Assembly (NCBI RefSeq): GCF_016783915.1
Contig: NZ_JADHVT010000001.1
Location: 1 to 64,000, forward strand
Direction of reading: 5' to 3'
From: Acidovorax sp.
Lineage (GTDB): Bacteria > Pseudomonadota > Gammaproteobacteria > Burkholderiales > Burkholderiaceae_C
DNA length: 64,000 nt
Shown here: one piece after another, positions 37,585 through 46,424 of the stretch
Position numbering within the stretch: position 1 is the first letter of the stretch
Layout of the letters: each line of letters begins with the position of its first letter
Position numbers and translations under genes: made by a program
Notes under the pieces: generated by a model
The model's database searches: none
The model's input: only the letters and a program-made list of their open reading frames with translations
Told to the model about the DNA's origin: nothing

Positions 37585-37799
37585 CATGCCTACGCACACC
37601 CTCTTTGCCATGACCGCCGCTTCTGCGGTGGCATTGCAGTGCGTGGTCAAAGCCAAAAAACCCCAGCTCATCTGACCGGAGCTGTGTGGTTCCGTCCCGG
37701 ATGAGCGACGGAACCCCTTGGCAAAAACTCCCCTTTTTGACTCCAGGCTTTTCGCGCGCGCACCTGTGACGGTTCTTCCCTTGGTCGAACCTCGAAAGG
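37585..37799 (+). other. Structured leader or small RNA candidate, with a 29-codon leaderless frame
   Basis: Directly at the predicted transcription start an ATG (37586) opens a 29-codon frame ending TGA at 37673-37675; its product has a hydrophobic middle and ends VVKAKKPQLI. Two hairpins follow the pattern ACCGC/GCGGT (37613-37629) and GGTTCCGTC/GACGGAACC (37688-37715, a perfect 9-base-pair stem with 10-base loop). AAAAACTCCCCTTTTT comes after the second hairpin. It could be a 5' regulatory leader of the DapA-family gene, a small RNA, or a small peptide gene; the sequence does not decide. Confidence 0.4.
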
Positions 37800-37808
37800 A
37801 TGCTTCGC

Positions 37809-38696
37809 ATGCCCACATTCTCTGCCTCCCCCACCCCGTTCCGGGGTCTCTGGATTCCACTGGTCACCCCGTTTCACGACGGCGCCGTGGACCACCCCGC
37901 ACTCACCAAGCTGACCAAGACCCTCGCCGACCAGGGCATCGCGGGCTTTGTGGCCTGTGGCTCCACCGGCGAAGCCGCTGCGCTCGACAAGGCCGAGCAG
38001 CTGGCCGTGCTGGAGACTGCGCTGGGAGCCTCCCAAGGGCTGCCGGTGGTGATGGGGCTGTCTGGCTACCACCTGGGCCACACGCTGGAATGGGTGCACA
38101 CCCTGGCGCAGTACCCCTTGGCAGGGCTGCTGGTGCCTGCGCCGCACTATATCCGCCCGTCGCAAGAGGGCTTGTTGCAGTGGTTCCGAACCTTGGCCGA
38201 TGCCAGCGCCGCCCCGCTGATCGTCTACGACATTCCCTACCGCACGGGCGCCACGCTGGCCACCGACACTCTGCTCGCGCTGGCAGAGCACCCGCGTATC
38301 CGAGCCATCAAGGACTGCGGAGGCAACATAGCCAAGACCCAGGCGCTGATCGCAGATGGGCGTCTGGCGGTGCTGGCGGGCGAAGACGCGCAGATGTTCG
38401 CCACCCTGGCCCTGGGCGGCGATGGCGCCATTGCCGCCAGCGCGCACTGGCAGGCGCCGCGTTTTGTGGAACTGATGGAGCTGCTGCGCGCGGGTCACCT
38501 GCCCGAGGCCCGCCGCGTGTGGCAAACCTTGTTGCCGTGGATAGAGACATGCTTCGCTGAGCCCAACCCAGCGCCGCTGAAGGCCGCATTGGCACACGCG
38601 GGCTGGATGCGCAATGAATTGCGCGCTCCGATGATGGCGGCCTCTGCCACCTTGGCGCAGCGCCTGCAAACCCTGCTCGGGCTCAACCTCCGGTAA
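37809..38696 (+). CDS. Dihydrodipicolinate synthase-family aldolase (DapA-like)
   Basis: A 295-residue TIM-barrel class I aldolase. GSTGE (near residue 47) binds the carboxylate, VYDIPYRTG (near 142) has the catalytic tyrosine, and IKDCGGN (near 168) has the Schiff-base lysine. These are family features; substrates in this family range from pyruvate plus aspartate semialdehyde to keto-acid sugars. Being remote from lysine genes and with a divergent C-terminus, it is not safely the biosynthetic DapA. ATG at 37809 is chosen because AAAGGA ends 8 bases before it; ATG 37800 overlaps that site. Its 3' end overlaps moaD, convergently, by 14 bases. Confidence 0.85.
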   Translation: MPTFSASPTPFRGLWIPLVTPFHDGAVDHPALTKLTKTLADQGIAGFVACGSTGEAAALDKAEQLAVLETALGASQGLPVVMGLSGYHLGHTLEWVHTLAQYPLAGLLVPAPHYIRPSQEGLLQWFRTLADASAAPLIVYDIPYRTGATLATDTLLALAEHPRIRAIKDCGGNIAKTQALIADGRLAVLAGEDAQMFATLALGGDGAIAASAHWQAPRFVELMELLRAGHLPEARRVWQTLLPWIETCFAEPNPAPLKAALAHAGWMRNELRAPMMAASATLAQRLQTLLGLNLR

Positions 38697-38934
38697 CTGG
38701 AGGGAAGAAAGCCACCTCGGCCCCATCGGCCAGGGTGGCGGACTCATCACTCAAGGTCTGATTGAGCGCCATGCGCACGGCCCGGCCCCGCGCAAGACTG
38801 CTGGCATAGTCCCCACCGCGCGCGATCAGCTCATCACGCAAGGCACCCAGCGTGATGGCAGCGGTTTCGACCGCCTCGCTGCCTTGCCCAATGGCCTCAC
38901 GGATCGAGGCGAAGTAGCGCACAGAAACCTTCAT
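38683..38934 (-). CDS. moaD: Molybdopterin synthase sulfur carrier subunit MoaD
   Basis: An 83-residue ubiquitin-fold protein. It begins KVSVRYFASIREAIGQGSE and ends EVAFFPPVTGG; the C-terminal Gly-Gly is adenylated by MoeB and thiocarboxylated, then donates sulfur inside MoaE. Its ATG overlaps the moeA stop by 4 bases, so the two are translationally coupled. Confidence 0.96.
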   Translation of the reverse strand: MKVSVRYFASIREAIGQGSEAVETAAITLGALRDELIARGGDYASSLARGRAVRMALNQTLSDESATLADGAEVAFFPPVTGG

Positions 38935-40160
38935 CCCAGCAACTCCGAAAACGCAATGAACCGCACCACATCGCCCGGTGCAATCGTCTGGCCCGCCGGA
39001 TTGTCCACCACCCCATCGCCCCAGGCGGCCGAGGTGAGCACGCCCGAACTCTGGTTGTCGAACAGGTCCAGCCCGCCCGCCGCGTTGTGCCGCACGCGCA
39101 GAAATTCGCGGCGTTTATCGGCCTTGGGCCAGATGAAATCAGCACGAACAGCGATGGATTGAGGATCCACGTCCTGCACACCCTGCAGCCGCAGCACAAA
39201 GGGCCGCACCAGGAGTGCAAACGTCAGAAAGCTCGACACAGGATTGCCAGGCAAGCCCATGAAATGGGCGGCGCCAATGCGGCCATAGGCAAACGGCTTG
39301 CCGGGCTTCATCGCGATCTGCCACAGGTCCAGCGTGCCCAGCGTCTCCACAGCGGGCTTGATGTGGTCTTCCTCACCCACGCTCACGCCGCCGCTGGTCA
39401 GAATCAGGTCGTGTGCGCTGCTGGCTTGGCGCAGGGCGTCGACGGTGGCATCGCGCCGGTCAGGCACGATACCAAAGTCGGTCACCTCGCAGCCCAGGCG
39501 CATCAGCATGGCACGCAAAAAGAAGCGGTTGCTGTTGTAGATGGCGCCGGGGCGCATCTGCTCGGGCGGGACTTCGCCGGGCATGACCAGTTCATCGCCC
39601 GTGGAGAACAGCGCCACGCGCGGGCGGCGCGCAACCTGCAGCTGGTGCTGGCCGATGCTGGCAGCCAGCCCCAGTTCTGCAGGGGTGAGGCGCGTGCCCG
39701 CCGACAGCACCACCGCACCCCGGGTGATGTCCTCGCCCGCGCTTCGGATCCATTGGCCCACTTTGGGCACAGCATTGATACGCACTGACCCCAGGCCATC
39801 AGTAGCAGCAAGGGCTTCACAGTCTTCCTGCATCAGGATCGCGTCGGCGCCTGCAGGCACTGGCGCGCCAGTGAAGATGCGCGCCGTCGTGCCTGGCCGC
39901 AGCGGGTCGCCCGCACTGCCTGCAGGAATGCGCTGCGACACAGGCAACACCACCCCCGCCGCAGCTACATCGGCGCAGCGCACGGCATAGCCATCCATCG
40001 AGCTGTTGTCCTGTGGTGGCACTTGCAAGGCAGACACGCAGCTTTGCGCCAGCACGCGGCCGTCGGCATCAAAGGTGGTGACGGTGTCCACGCCTGGCAA
40101 CGGCTGGACTTGCGCCAGCAGGTCCGCCAGCGCTTCGTCCAGCGGCTTCAGGGGCTTCAT
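38931..40160 (-). CDS. moeA: Molybdopterin molybdenumtransferase MoeA
   Basis: A 409-residue enzyme that inserts molybdate into adenylated molybdopterin. DNSSMDGYAVR (near residue 55), IFTGAPVPAGADAILMQED (near 104), LTSGGVSVGEEDHIKP (near 244) and GLPGNPVSSF (near 289) are family signatures. ATG at 40160 overlaps the mobB stop (ATGA); ATG 40172 is a less likely alternative. Confidence 0.96.
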   Translation of the reverse strand: MKPLKPLDEALADLLAQVQPLPGVDTVTTFDADGRVLAQSCVSALQVPPQDNSSMDGYAVRCADVAAAGVVLPVSQRIPAGSAGDPLRPGTTARIFTGAPVPAGADAILMQEDCEALAATDGLGSVRINAVPKVGQWIRSAGEDITRGAVVLSAGTRLTPAELGLAASIGQHQLQVARRPRVALFSTGDELVMPGEVPPEQMRPGAIYNSNRFFLRAMLMRLGCEVTDFGIVPDRRDATVDALRQASSAHDLILTSGGVSVGEEDHIKPAVETLGTLDLWQIAMKPGKPFAYGRIGAAHFMGLPGNPVSSFLTFALLVRPFVLRLQGVQDVDPQSIAVRADFIWPKADKRREFLRVRHNAAGGLDLFDNQSSGVLTSAAWGDGVVDNPAGQTIAPGDVVRFIAFSELLG

Positions 40161-40726
40161 TGCGGGGCGCATGGAAGCAGCCCCCCGTGCAGTTCCCAGT
40201 TGTATTCAAAGCGCTGCTCGTACTGGATAAGCCAGTCCACCACCTGGTCGGGTGCGTTCAGGTCCAGCAAGGGCAATTGCGTGGGGACCGGCAGGCTCTC
40301 GGCGGCGTCGGTGGCCACGGCAACCACAAAATCGTCTTCTGGGTAACGCACGGGCTTTGCCACTTGCCCCGGCTCGGGTGCTCGCCATACCTCGATCTTG
40401 AGCAGGTCGCTGTCCTTGAAACCCTCCACCAGCACCCAGTCCACGCCCTGGTACAGCTCGGCCAGCAGGTGGTGAACGCTGAGCGTGGCGGGCTGCTCGA
40501 ACTCGCGCACCAGCATCAGGCGCTTGTCCGATGCCGCGACCACCTCGAAAGCCCCCGCCTCGCGGTGGCGGTAGGTGTCCTTGCCAGGGTGGTCCACATC
40601 AAAACTGTGGTGAGCATGCTTGACCACCGACACTCGCAGGCCCCGCAGCCGCAGCGCGGGGATCAACTGCTCGACCAGCGTGGTCTTGCCACTGCCGGAA
40701 AACCCGGCAAAACCGACAACCTTCAT
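40157..40726 (-). CDS. mobB: Molybdopterin-guanine dinucleotide biosynthesis adaptor MobB
   Basis: A 189-residue GTP-binding protein. The P-loop GFSGSGKTTLVEQLI is near residues 7-21; VVKHAHHSFDVDHPGKDTYRHREAGA (near 34-60) is the family segment. MobB assists MobA in forming molybdopterin guanine dinucleotide. A palindromic repeat lies in the gap upstream, towards thrC. Confidence 0.94.
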   Translation of the reverse strand: MKVVGFAGFSGSGKTTLVEQLIPALRLRGLRVSVVKHAHHSFDVDHPGKDTYRHREAGAFEVVAASDKRLMLVREFEQPATLSVHHLLAELYQGVDWVLVEGFKDSDLLKIEVWRAPEPGQVAKPVRYPEDDFVVAVATDAAESLPVPTQLPLLDLNAPDQVVDWLIQYEQRFEYNWELHGGLLPCAPQ

Positions 40727-40736
40727 CCACTGCTCC

Positions 40737-40785
40737 TTGATTAGCTATGTAATTTATAGCTTTAAGTGCATACCAGACTAGCGCC
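40737..40785. repeat. Dispersed palindromic repeat, copy 6 (upstream of mobB), and adjacent hairpin
   Basis: TTAGCTATGTAATTTATAGCTTTAAG and CAGACTAGCGCCCGG are degenerate arms of the family. Beyond it, CCTGTCC (40812-40818) and GGACAGG (40851-40857) pair around a GC-rich loop and, read on the minus strand, are followed by CGTTTTG, a possible thrC terminator. The gap thrC-mobB is 145 bases. Confidence 0.5.
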
Positions 40786-40871
40786 CGGGGCAATATTGAC
40801 CACAAAACGTCCCTGTCCTGGCCCGCCAGGCATCTGCCGGCCGCTCACGCGGACAGGCAGGTACCGACCGT

Positions 40872-42317
40872 TCACCCCAGTGCTGCAGGGGAGCAATGGC
40901 GTTCGATGTAGGCCTTGACCAGGTCCACGTCGGCGGGCATCACCTGTACACGCTTGGGCAGGTCTTCGATGCCTGCAAACTTGGCGGGCCGCTCGGGCGC
41001 ATGGCCCAGCGCTTCCACAATGGTTTCAGCAAACTTGATGGGCAGCGCCGTCTCCAGCACGATCATCGGCACGTTGGGGTCTTGGTGGTGCTCCAGGGCC
41101 ACCTTCACCCCGTCAGCGGTGTGGGTGTCGATGGTCACGCCATGGCGCTGATAGTTGTCGCGGATGGTGGCCAGGCGGTCGGCGTGGGTGCTCTTGCCAC
41201 TTTCAAAACCGTATTTGGTGGCGGCATCGGCAAACAGCGGCTCTGCGCTCAGGTCAAAGCGGCCATAGGTTTGCAATGCGGCGCTGAACAAGGCCTTGGT
41301 ACGTTGGCCGTTGCGGCCCAGCAGGTCGAAAATGAAACGCTCGAAGTTGCTGGCCTTGCTGATGTCCATCGAGGGGCTGGACGTTTCGTGCGTGTCTGCA
41401 CTGCTGCGCACGCGGTACACGCCGGTGCGGAAGAACTCGTCGAGCACGTCGTTCTCGTTGGTGGCCACCACCAGCTTGGCAATGGGCAGACCCATCATGC
41501 GCGCCACATGGCCCGCGCACACGTTGCCGAAGTTGCCCGATGGCACCGTGAAGCTCACCTTCTGGTCATTGGTCTCGGTGGCCTGGATGTAGCCTGCAAA
41601 GTAGTACACCACCTGCGCCAGCAGGCGCGCCCAGTTGATGGAGTTGACGGTGCCGATCTTGAACTTGCGCTTGAACTCCAGGTCGTTGGAGACGGCCTTG
41701 ACGATGTCCTGGCAGTCGTCGAAAACGCCTTCGATGGCGATGTTGTGGATGTTCTCATCTTGCAGGCTGAACATCTGCGCCTGCTGGAAGGCGCTCATGC
41801 GGCCGTGCGGGCTGGTCATGAAGACACGAACGCCCTCTTTGCCGCGCATGGCGTATTCGGCGGCACTGCCGGTATCGCCACTGGTCGCGCCCAGGATGTT
41901 GAGCTGCTCGCCACGGCGCTTGAGCTCGTACTCGAACAGGTTGCCCAGCAGCTGCATGGCCATGTCCTTGAAGGCCAGCGTAGGGCCGTTGGACAGGGCT
42001 TCGAGCCAAAGGCTGTTTTCGAGGTGGCGCAGGGGCACGATCTCGCCCGTGCCAAACACTTCGGCGGTATATGTCTTGGCGCACAGTGCCTTCAAATCGG
42101 CAGCGGGGATGTCGTCGATGTACAGCGACAGGATCTGGAACGCCAGCTCGGCGTAGCCCTGCTCATGGTAGGCCTTGCGCAGGCGAGTGAGCATGGCGTC
42201 ATCCACCTGGGGGTAGTGCTCGGGCAGGTACAGGCCGCCATCGGGCGCCAAGCCTTCGAGCAGAATGTCGCAGAACTGCTTGCGGTCTGCATGGCCGCGG
42301 GTGCTGAGGTACTTCAT
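40872..42317 (-). CDS. thrC: Threonine synthase
   Basis: A 481-residue PLP enzyme that converts O-phosphohomoserine to threonine. The long-form type is clear: YLSTRGHA at the start, LSNGPTLAFKDMAMQLLGN (PLP lysine near residue 113) and TSGDTGSAAEYAM binding the cofactor phosphate, then VPSGNFGNVCAGHVA. It is the terminal enzyme of the pathway whose hom gene lies upstream on the same strand, with one small membrane gene between. Confidence 0.97.
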   Translation of the reverse strand: MKYLSTRGHADRKQFCDILLEGLAPDGGLYLPEHYPQVDDAMLTRLRKAYHEQGYAELAFQILSLYIDDIPAADLKALCAKTYTAEVFGTGEIVPLRHLENSLWLEALSNGPTLAFKDMAMQLLGNLFEYELKRRGEQLNILGATSGDTGSAAEYAMRGKEGVRVFMTSPHGRMSAFQQAQMFSLQDENIHNIAIEGVFDDCQDIVKAVSNDLEFKRKFKIGTVNSINWARLLAQVVYYFAGYIQATETNDQKVSFTVPSGNFGNVCAGHVARMMGLPIAKLVVATNENDVLDEFFRTGVYRVRSSADTHETSSPSMDISKASNFERFIFDLLGRNGQRTKALFSAALQTYGRFDLSAEPLFADAATKYGFESGKSTHADRLATIRDNYQRHGVTIDTHTADGVKVALEHHQDPNVPMIVLETALPIKFAETIVEALGHAPERPAKFAGIEDLPKRVQVMPADVDLVKAYIERHCSPAALG

Positions 42318-42356
42318 GAGGGGTTCCCGTCGGTATCTGTGAATGTTGTGAACTGG

Positions 42357-42671
42357 CTAAAAGCTGATGCCGTACACACGAATGTCAATGTAGAGACGCG
42401 AGGCGATCAGCAGGAAGAACCCGCCGATCAGAATGAGCCAGTGCAGTGCCCGGTCCTGGCGGGTATCGGTGTACTCCAGCAGCACAAAGTAAAGCCACGC
42501 AGCCACGAAGCTGACCACCCCGTTGAGGATCGCCTGCGTGCGCGACATGGACCCGAACAGGGCCAGTGCGACCAGCAGGCCAAACCAGAACGCCAGATGC
42601 CAGCGCGGCAAATCGACATGCGCCATCTTGAGCAGCGCCGACAGCGTCAGGGCGGCAACCAGTGTGGGCAT
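42357..42671 (-). CDS. Small integral membrane protein of unknown function
   Basis: A 104-residue protein with four likely helices: residues 3-14, 27-46, 50-66 and 76-95. Charged residues are confined to short loops (MSRTQ, EYTDTRQDRA). No known motif is seen. It lies between hom (35 bases upstream) and thrC (39 bases downstream) on the same strand, so it should be made with the threonine enzymes; an amino acid export or regulatory role would be speculation. Confidence 0.7.
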   Translation of the reverse strand: MPTLVAALTLSALLKMAHVDLPRWHLAFWFGLLVALALFGSMSRTQAILNGVVSFVAAWLYFVLLEYTDTRQDRALHWLILIGGFFLLIASRLYIDIRVYGISF

Positions 42672-42706
42672 GGCGGGGCAGCATCATGGCGCGGCGTAGC
42701 CCATCA

Positions 42707-44041
42707 TCAGTTGAGCTCTTCCTTGCGAATGCGCGTGATGGGAGCCAGCACGGTAGGCAGTGCCTGCATCTGCGCAATGACGGCATCCATCGTGCCTTCG
42801 CGGGTGTCGTGGGTCAGAATGATGAGGTCGGTCTGGGTCGATCCTTCGCCTCCGACTTCGTCGGCTTCGCGCTGCAGCACGGCATCGATGCTCACGCCAG
42901 CCTCGGCCAGCAGGCCCGTGACCTTGGCCAGCACGCCGGCCTGGTCGGCCACGCGCAGGCGCAGGTAGTAGCTGGTGACCACTTCGCTCATGGGCAGCAC
43001 GGGCAGCGCGTCCATGGCATCGCTCAGCGTCTGTGGCTGGAAGGCCAGGTGCGGCACGCGGTGCTCAGGGTCGGCCGTGTGCAGGCGGGCAATGTCCACC
43101 AGGTCGGCAATCACCGCGCTGGCGGTGGGCTCGGAACCCGCGCCCTTGCCGTAGTACAGCGTGGTGCCCACGGCATCGCCCTGAACCACAACGGCGTTCA
43201 TCGCGCCTTCCACATTGGCGATGAGGCGCTTGGTCGGCACCAGGCTGGGGTGCACGCGCAACTCGACGCCCTTCTCGGCGCGCTTGGTGATGCCCAACAA
43301 CTTGATTCGGTAACCGAGCTGCTCGGCGTACCTGATGTCGGCCGCGCCCAGCTTGGTGATGCCTTCCACATAGGCCTTGTCGAACTGCACCGGGATACCG
43401 AAGGCAATGGCGCTCATCAGCGTGACCTTGTGCGCGGCATCCACACCTTCGATGTCGAAGGTAGGGTCGGCTTCGGCGTAACCCAGGCGTTGGGCTTCCT
43501 TGAGCACCACATCAAAGTCCAGGCCCTTGTCGCGCATTTCGGACAAGATGAAGTTGGTGGTGCCGTTGATGATGCCGGCAATCCACTGGATGCGGTTGGC
43601 CGTGAGGCCTTCACGCAGCGCCTTGATGATGGGGATGCCACCGGCCACGGCAGCCTCGAAGGCCACCATCACGCCCTTGGCCGATGCGGCGGCAAAAATC
43701 TCGGTGCCATGCACGGCCAGCAGGGCCTTGTTGGCGGTGACCACATGCTTGCCCGCCGCGATGGCTTCGAGCACCAGTGCGCGGGCGATGCCGTAGCCGC
43801 CAATCAGCTCGATCACGATGTCGATATCAGGGTTGGCGATGATGGCTCGGGCGTCATTGACGACCTGGATGCCGTCACCCACCACCGCCTTGGCGCGCGC
43901 TACATCCAGGTCGGCCACCATGGTGATCTCGATGCCACGGCCAGCGCGGCGGCTGATCTCGTCCTGGTTGCGCTGCAACACGTTGAACACGCCGCTGCCG
44001 ACGGTGCCGATGCCCAGAAGGCCTACTTGGATGGGTTTCAT
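42707..44041 (-). CDS. hom: Homoserine dehydrogenase
   Basis: A 444-residue NAD(P)-dependent enzyme making homoserine from aspartate semialdehyde. The Rossmann motif GIGTVGSGV begins near residue 11. Catalytic-domain segments GIINGTTNFILSEM (near 171) and EADPTFDIEGVDAAHK (near 194) are present. An ACT domain at residues 355-440 (SYYLRLRVADQAGVLAKVTGLL) suggests threonine feedback inhibition, as known for this type. It is a monofunctional enzyme without an aspartokinase part. Confidence 0.97.
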   Translation of the reverse strand: MKPIQVGLLGIGTVGSGVFNVLQRNQDEISRRAGRGIEITMVADLDVARAKAVVGDGIQVVNDARAIIANPDIDIVIELIGGYGIARALVLEAIAAGKHVVTANKALLAVHGTEIFAAASAKGVMVAFEAAVAGGIPIIKALREGLTANRIQWIAGIINGTTNFILSEMRDKGLDFDVVLKEAQRLGYAEADPTFDIEGVDAAHKVTLMSAIAFGIPVQFDKAYVEGITKLGAADIRYAEQLGYRIKLLGITKRAEKGVELRVHPSLVPTKRLIANVEGAMNAVVVQGDAVGTTLYYGKGAGSEPTASAVIADLVDIARLHTADPEHRVPHLAFQPQTLSDAMDALPVLPMSEVVTSYYLRLRVADQAGVLAKVTGLLAEAGVSIDAVLQREADEVGGEGSTQTDLIILTHDTREGTMDAVIAQMQALPTVLAPITRIRKEELN

Positions 44042-44113
44042 AGCAATGGGAAGAGAAAGAAAAACAATGATTCGGGAGGGACAAAGAAGGCGTTGTGTAG
44101 TGCAAAGGCTCCA

Positions 44114-45142
44114 TCAGCGCGTCACGTAGCTCGGCAGCTGCCAGGCACCACCCGCAAAGCCACGGCACATCCCGTCGCCAGACTCGCCGCTCAGTACAAA
44201 GCCCTGGCCGTCGAACTGCCACTCGCGCACCCGCCAGCAGTCGCCAATGCCACGGCCCTTCATCGCGGAATGCACGGTGCCCGAGGCCGGATCGAAATCT
44301 CCATCCACGTCCTGCAAGGGCTCTGGCATATAGGGAGGGCGGTCGTTGGCCACCCACAGCAGGCTGCTGAAGTTGTAAGCCCCCATGCCACACGGCACAG
44401 ACAGCAGCACCTTGCGCTCCGTCAGGCGATGGACCTGCACATTGGCGGGGTTGAAGGCATCGTCGCCAGTGCAATGACCCTCGGTGCTTGCGCGGTCCAG
44501 CGCAGCGACCAGCGGCTTGGCCAGCGCGGCATCTGCCTTGCGAGCGGGCAACGGGATCACGGCCTTGAACACTGGGGCCGGCAAGGGCGACAGCACCGAA
44601 GCCTCGGGCTTCGTACCCTTGCGCACCAGTGCACCTGGTGTGCCGACCCGGCCCTGGGCCTCGTCCATCTTGAGCAGCACGGCAGTGGCCCCTGCCAGTG
44701 ACAGGACCCATCGGTCCTTACCAGCGGCCACGGTGGCCTCTTCGTTCTTGAGCAGCTCTTGCAGCAGGCGGGGCACTTGCGCTGCGGGCACGCGGGGTGT
44801 GTCACCCTTGAGTCCCTGCAACGACAGTGCGCCCACCTTGAGGTGCAGTGAGTCTGGGGAGGCCTTCTCGGTGGACACCTGCAGGTCCACCAGCACCGGT
44901 GTATCAGGCCCCGCATCGCGGGTCAGCCGCAGGGAGACCGGCTCAGACTCACCGCTCCCCGACTGGTAGCCCACGGCTCTGCAAGTGCGGGTGTTGTCAC
45001 ATTGCAGGGCCCAGTCATTGTGCTGGAAGCTGACGGGCTCCTTGCCTTTGTCGGCAGCCTGCACGGGGCCGTGAAACCCCGTCACCACAAGCACACAGGC
45101 AACGACTTGCCGGGCCAGATCGAAAGTGGTGGGGCTGCGCAT
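44114..45142 (-). CDS. DUF1176 family periplasmic protein
   Basis: A 342-residue protein with an N-terminal signal peptide (hydrophobic VVACVLVVTGFHG, likely cut after QAA). FQHNDWALQCDNTRTCRAVGYQ at the mature start and CDNTRTC are typical of DUF1176. Six or more cysteines are paired by spacing, consistent with periplasmic disulfides (for example CTGDDAFNP, CWRVREW and MCRGFAG). Function is unknown. It lies between alaA and hom on the same strand. Confidence 0.85.
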   Translation of the reverse strand: MRSPTTFDLARQVVACVLVVTGFHGPVQAADKGKEPVSFQHNDWALQCDNTRTCRAVGYQSGSGESEPVSLRLTRDAGPDTPVLVDLQVSTEKASPDSLHLKVGALSLQGLKGDTPRVPAAQVPRLLQELLKNEEATVAAGKDRWVLSLAGATAVLLKMDEAQGRVGTPGALVRKGTKPEASVLSPLPAPVFKAVIPLPARKADAALAKPLVAALDRASTEGHCTGDDAFNPANVQVHRLTERKVLLSVPCGMGAYNFSSLLWVANDRPPYMPEPLQDVDGDFDPASGTVHSAMKGRGIGDCWRVREWQFDGQGFVLSGESGDGMCRGFAGGAWQLPSYVTR

Positions 45143-45179
45143 GGTGCGTGTCGCCTTGTATTTTGGGCAACGCTAAGGA

Positions 45180-46424
45180 TCAGGCCGCGAGTGCCGCGGC
45201 GAGCTGCTTTCGCTTGCGGTATTGCTCCAGGAAGCGTGCAACGCGACCAATGGCGTCGCGCAGATCGTCTTCATGGGGCAGGAACACGATGCGGAAATGG
45301 TCGGGAGCAGACCAGTTGAAACCTGTGCCTTGCACCAGCATCACCTTGGTTTCCTGCAGCAGCTCAAGGAAAAACTGCTGGTCGTCCTCGATGGGATACA
45401 CCGCCGGATCGAGGCGCGGGAACATATACAGCGCGGCCTGAGGCTTCACGCACGTCACGCCCGGAATGGCCGTGATCAGTTCATAGGCCAGATCACGCTG
45501 CTTGCGCAGGCGGCCGCCCTCGCAGACGAGTTCGTTGATGCTCTGGTAGCCACCCAGCGCCGTCTGCACGGCCCACTGGCCAGGCACGTTGGCACACAGA
45601 CGCATGTTCGAAAGCATGTTCAGGCCCTCGATGTAGTCCTTGGCAGGCTTCTTGTCGCCCGAGACCACCAGCCAGCCAGCACGGTAACCGCAAGACCGGT
45701 AGCTCTTGGACAGCGAGTTGAAGGTGAGCGTGAGCACATCCTCGCTCAACGAACCAATGGCCGTGTGCTTGGCGCCGTCGTACAGCACCTTGTCGTACAC
45801 CTCATCCGCAAAGATCACCAGGCCGTGTTCGCGGGCGATGGCGACGATGCCCTTGAGCAGCTCGTCAGAATACAGCGCACCTGTGGGGTTGTTGGGGTTG
45901 ATGACCACGATGCCTTTGGTGCGCGGCGTGATCTTGGCGCGGATGTCATCCAGATCGGGCATCCAGCCATTGGCCTCGTCGCACAGGTAGTGCACCGGCG
46001 TGCCGCCCGACAGGCTGGCCGCCGCCGTCCACAACGGGTAGTCGGGCGATGGCAGCAACAACTCATCGCCCGTGTCTAGCAGCGCGTTAGTTGCCATCAC
46101 GATCAGCTCGCTGGCGCCGTTGCCCAGGTAGATATCGTCCAGCGCAACTCCCTTGATGCCCTGCTTCTGGGTCTCGTGCATCACGGCCTTGCGGGCAGCG
46201 AAGATGCCCTTGCTGTCCGAGTAGCCCGCCGAGTTGGGCAGGTTGCGGATCATGTCCTGCTGGATTTCTTCGGGGGCATCAAAGCCGAACACCGCCAGAT
46301 TGCCGATATTGAGCTTGATGATCTTGTGCCCGTCCTCCTCCATCTGCTTGGCCGCGTCCATGATCGGGCCCCGGATGTCGTAGCAAACATTGGCAAGCTT
46401 GGCGGATTTTTGGACGGTTTTCAT
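45180..46424 (-). CDS. alaA: Glutamate-pyruvate aminotransferase AlaA-type
   Basis: A 414-residue fold-type I PLP aminotransferase. The sequence is close to E. coli AlaA: KLANVCYDIRGP at the start, LNIGN, GYSDSKGIFAARKA, INPNNPTGA and SLSKSYRSCGYRAGW with the PLP lysine. The reaction transfers an amino group from glutamate to pyruvate to form alanine. In this group of bacteria it is the neighbour of hom and thrC. A TATAAT-like sequence lies in the divergent gap upstream. Confidence 0.93.
   Translation of the reverse strand: MKTVQKSAKLANVCYDIRGPIMDAAKQMEEDGHKIIKLNIGNLAVFGFDAPEEIQQDMIRNLPNSAGYSDSKGIFAARKAVMHETQKQGIKGVALDDIYLGNGASELIVMATNALLDTGDELLLPSPDYPLWTAAASLSGGTPVHYLCDEANGWMPDLDDIRAKITPRTKGIVVINPNNPTGALYSDELLKGIVAIAREHGLVIFADEVYDKVLYDGAKHTAIGSLSEDVLTLTFNSLSKSYRSCGYRAGWLVVSGDKKPAKDYIEGLNMLSNMRLCANVPGQWAVQTALGGYQSINELVCEGGRLRKQRDLAYELITAIPGVTCVKPQAALYMFPRLDPAVYPIEDDQQFFLELLQETKVMLVQGTGFNWSAPDHFRIVFLPHEDDLRDAIGRVARFLEQYRKRKQLAAALAA

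Noticed and set aside
40896-44701. Two long plus-strand frames (690 and 679 codons) opposite thrC and hom
   Set aside because: Antisense to well-supported enzymes; the products are low-complexity and unrelated to any family I know.
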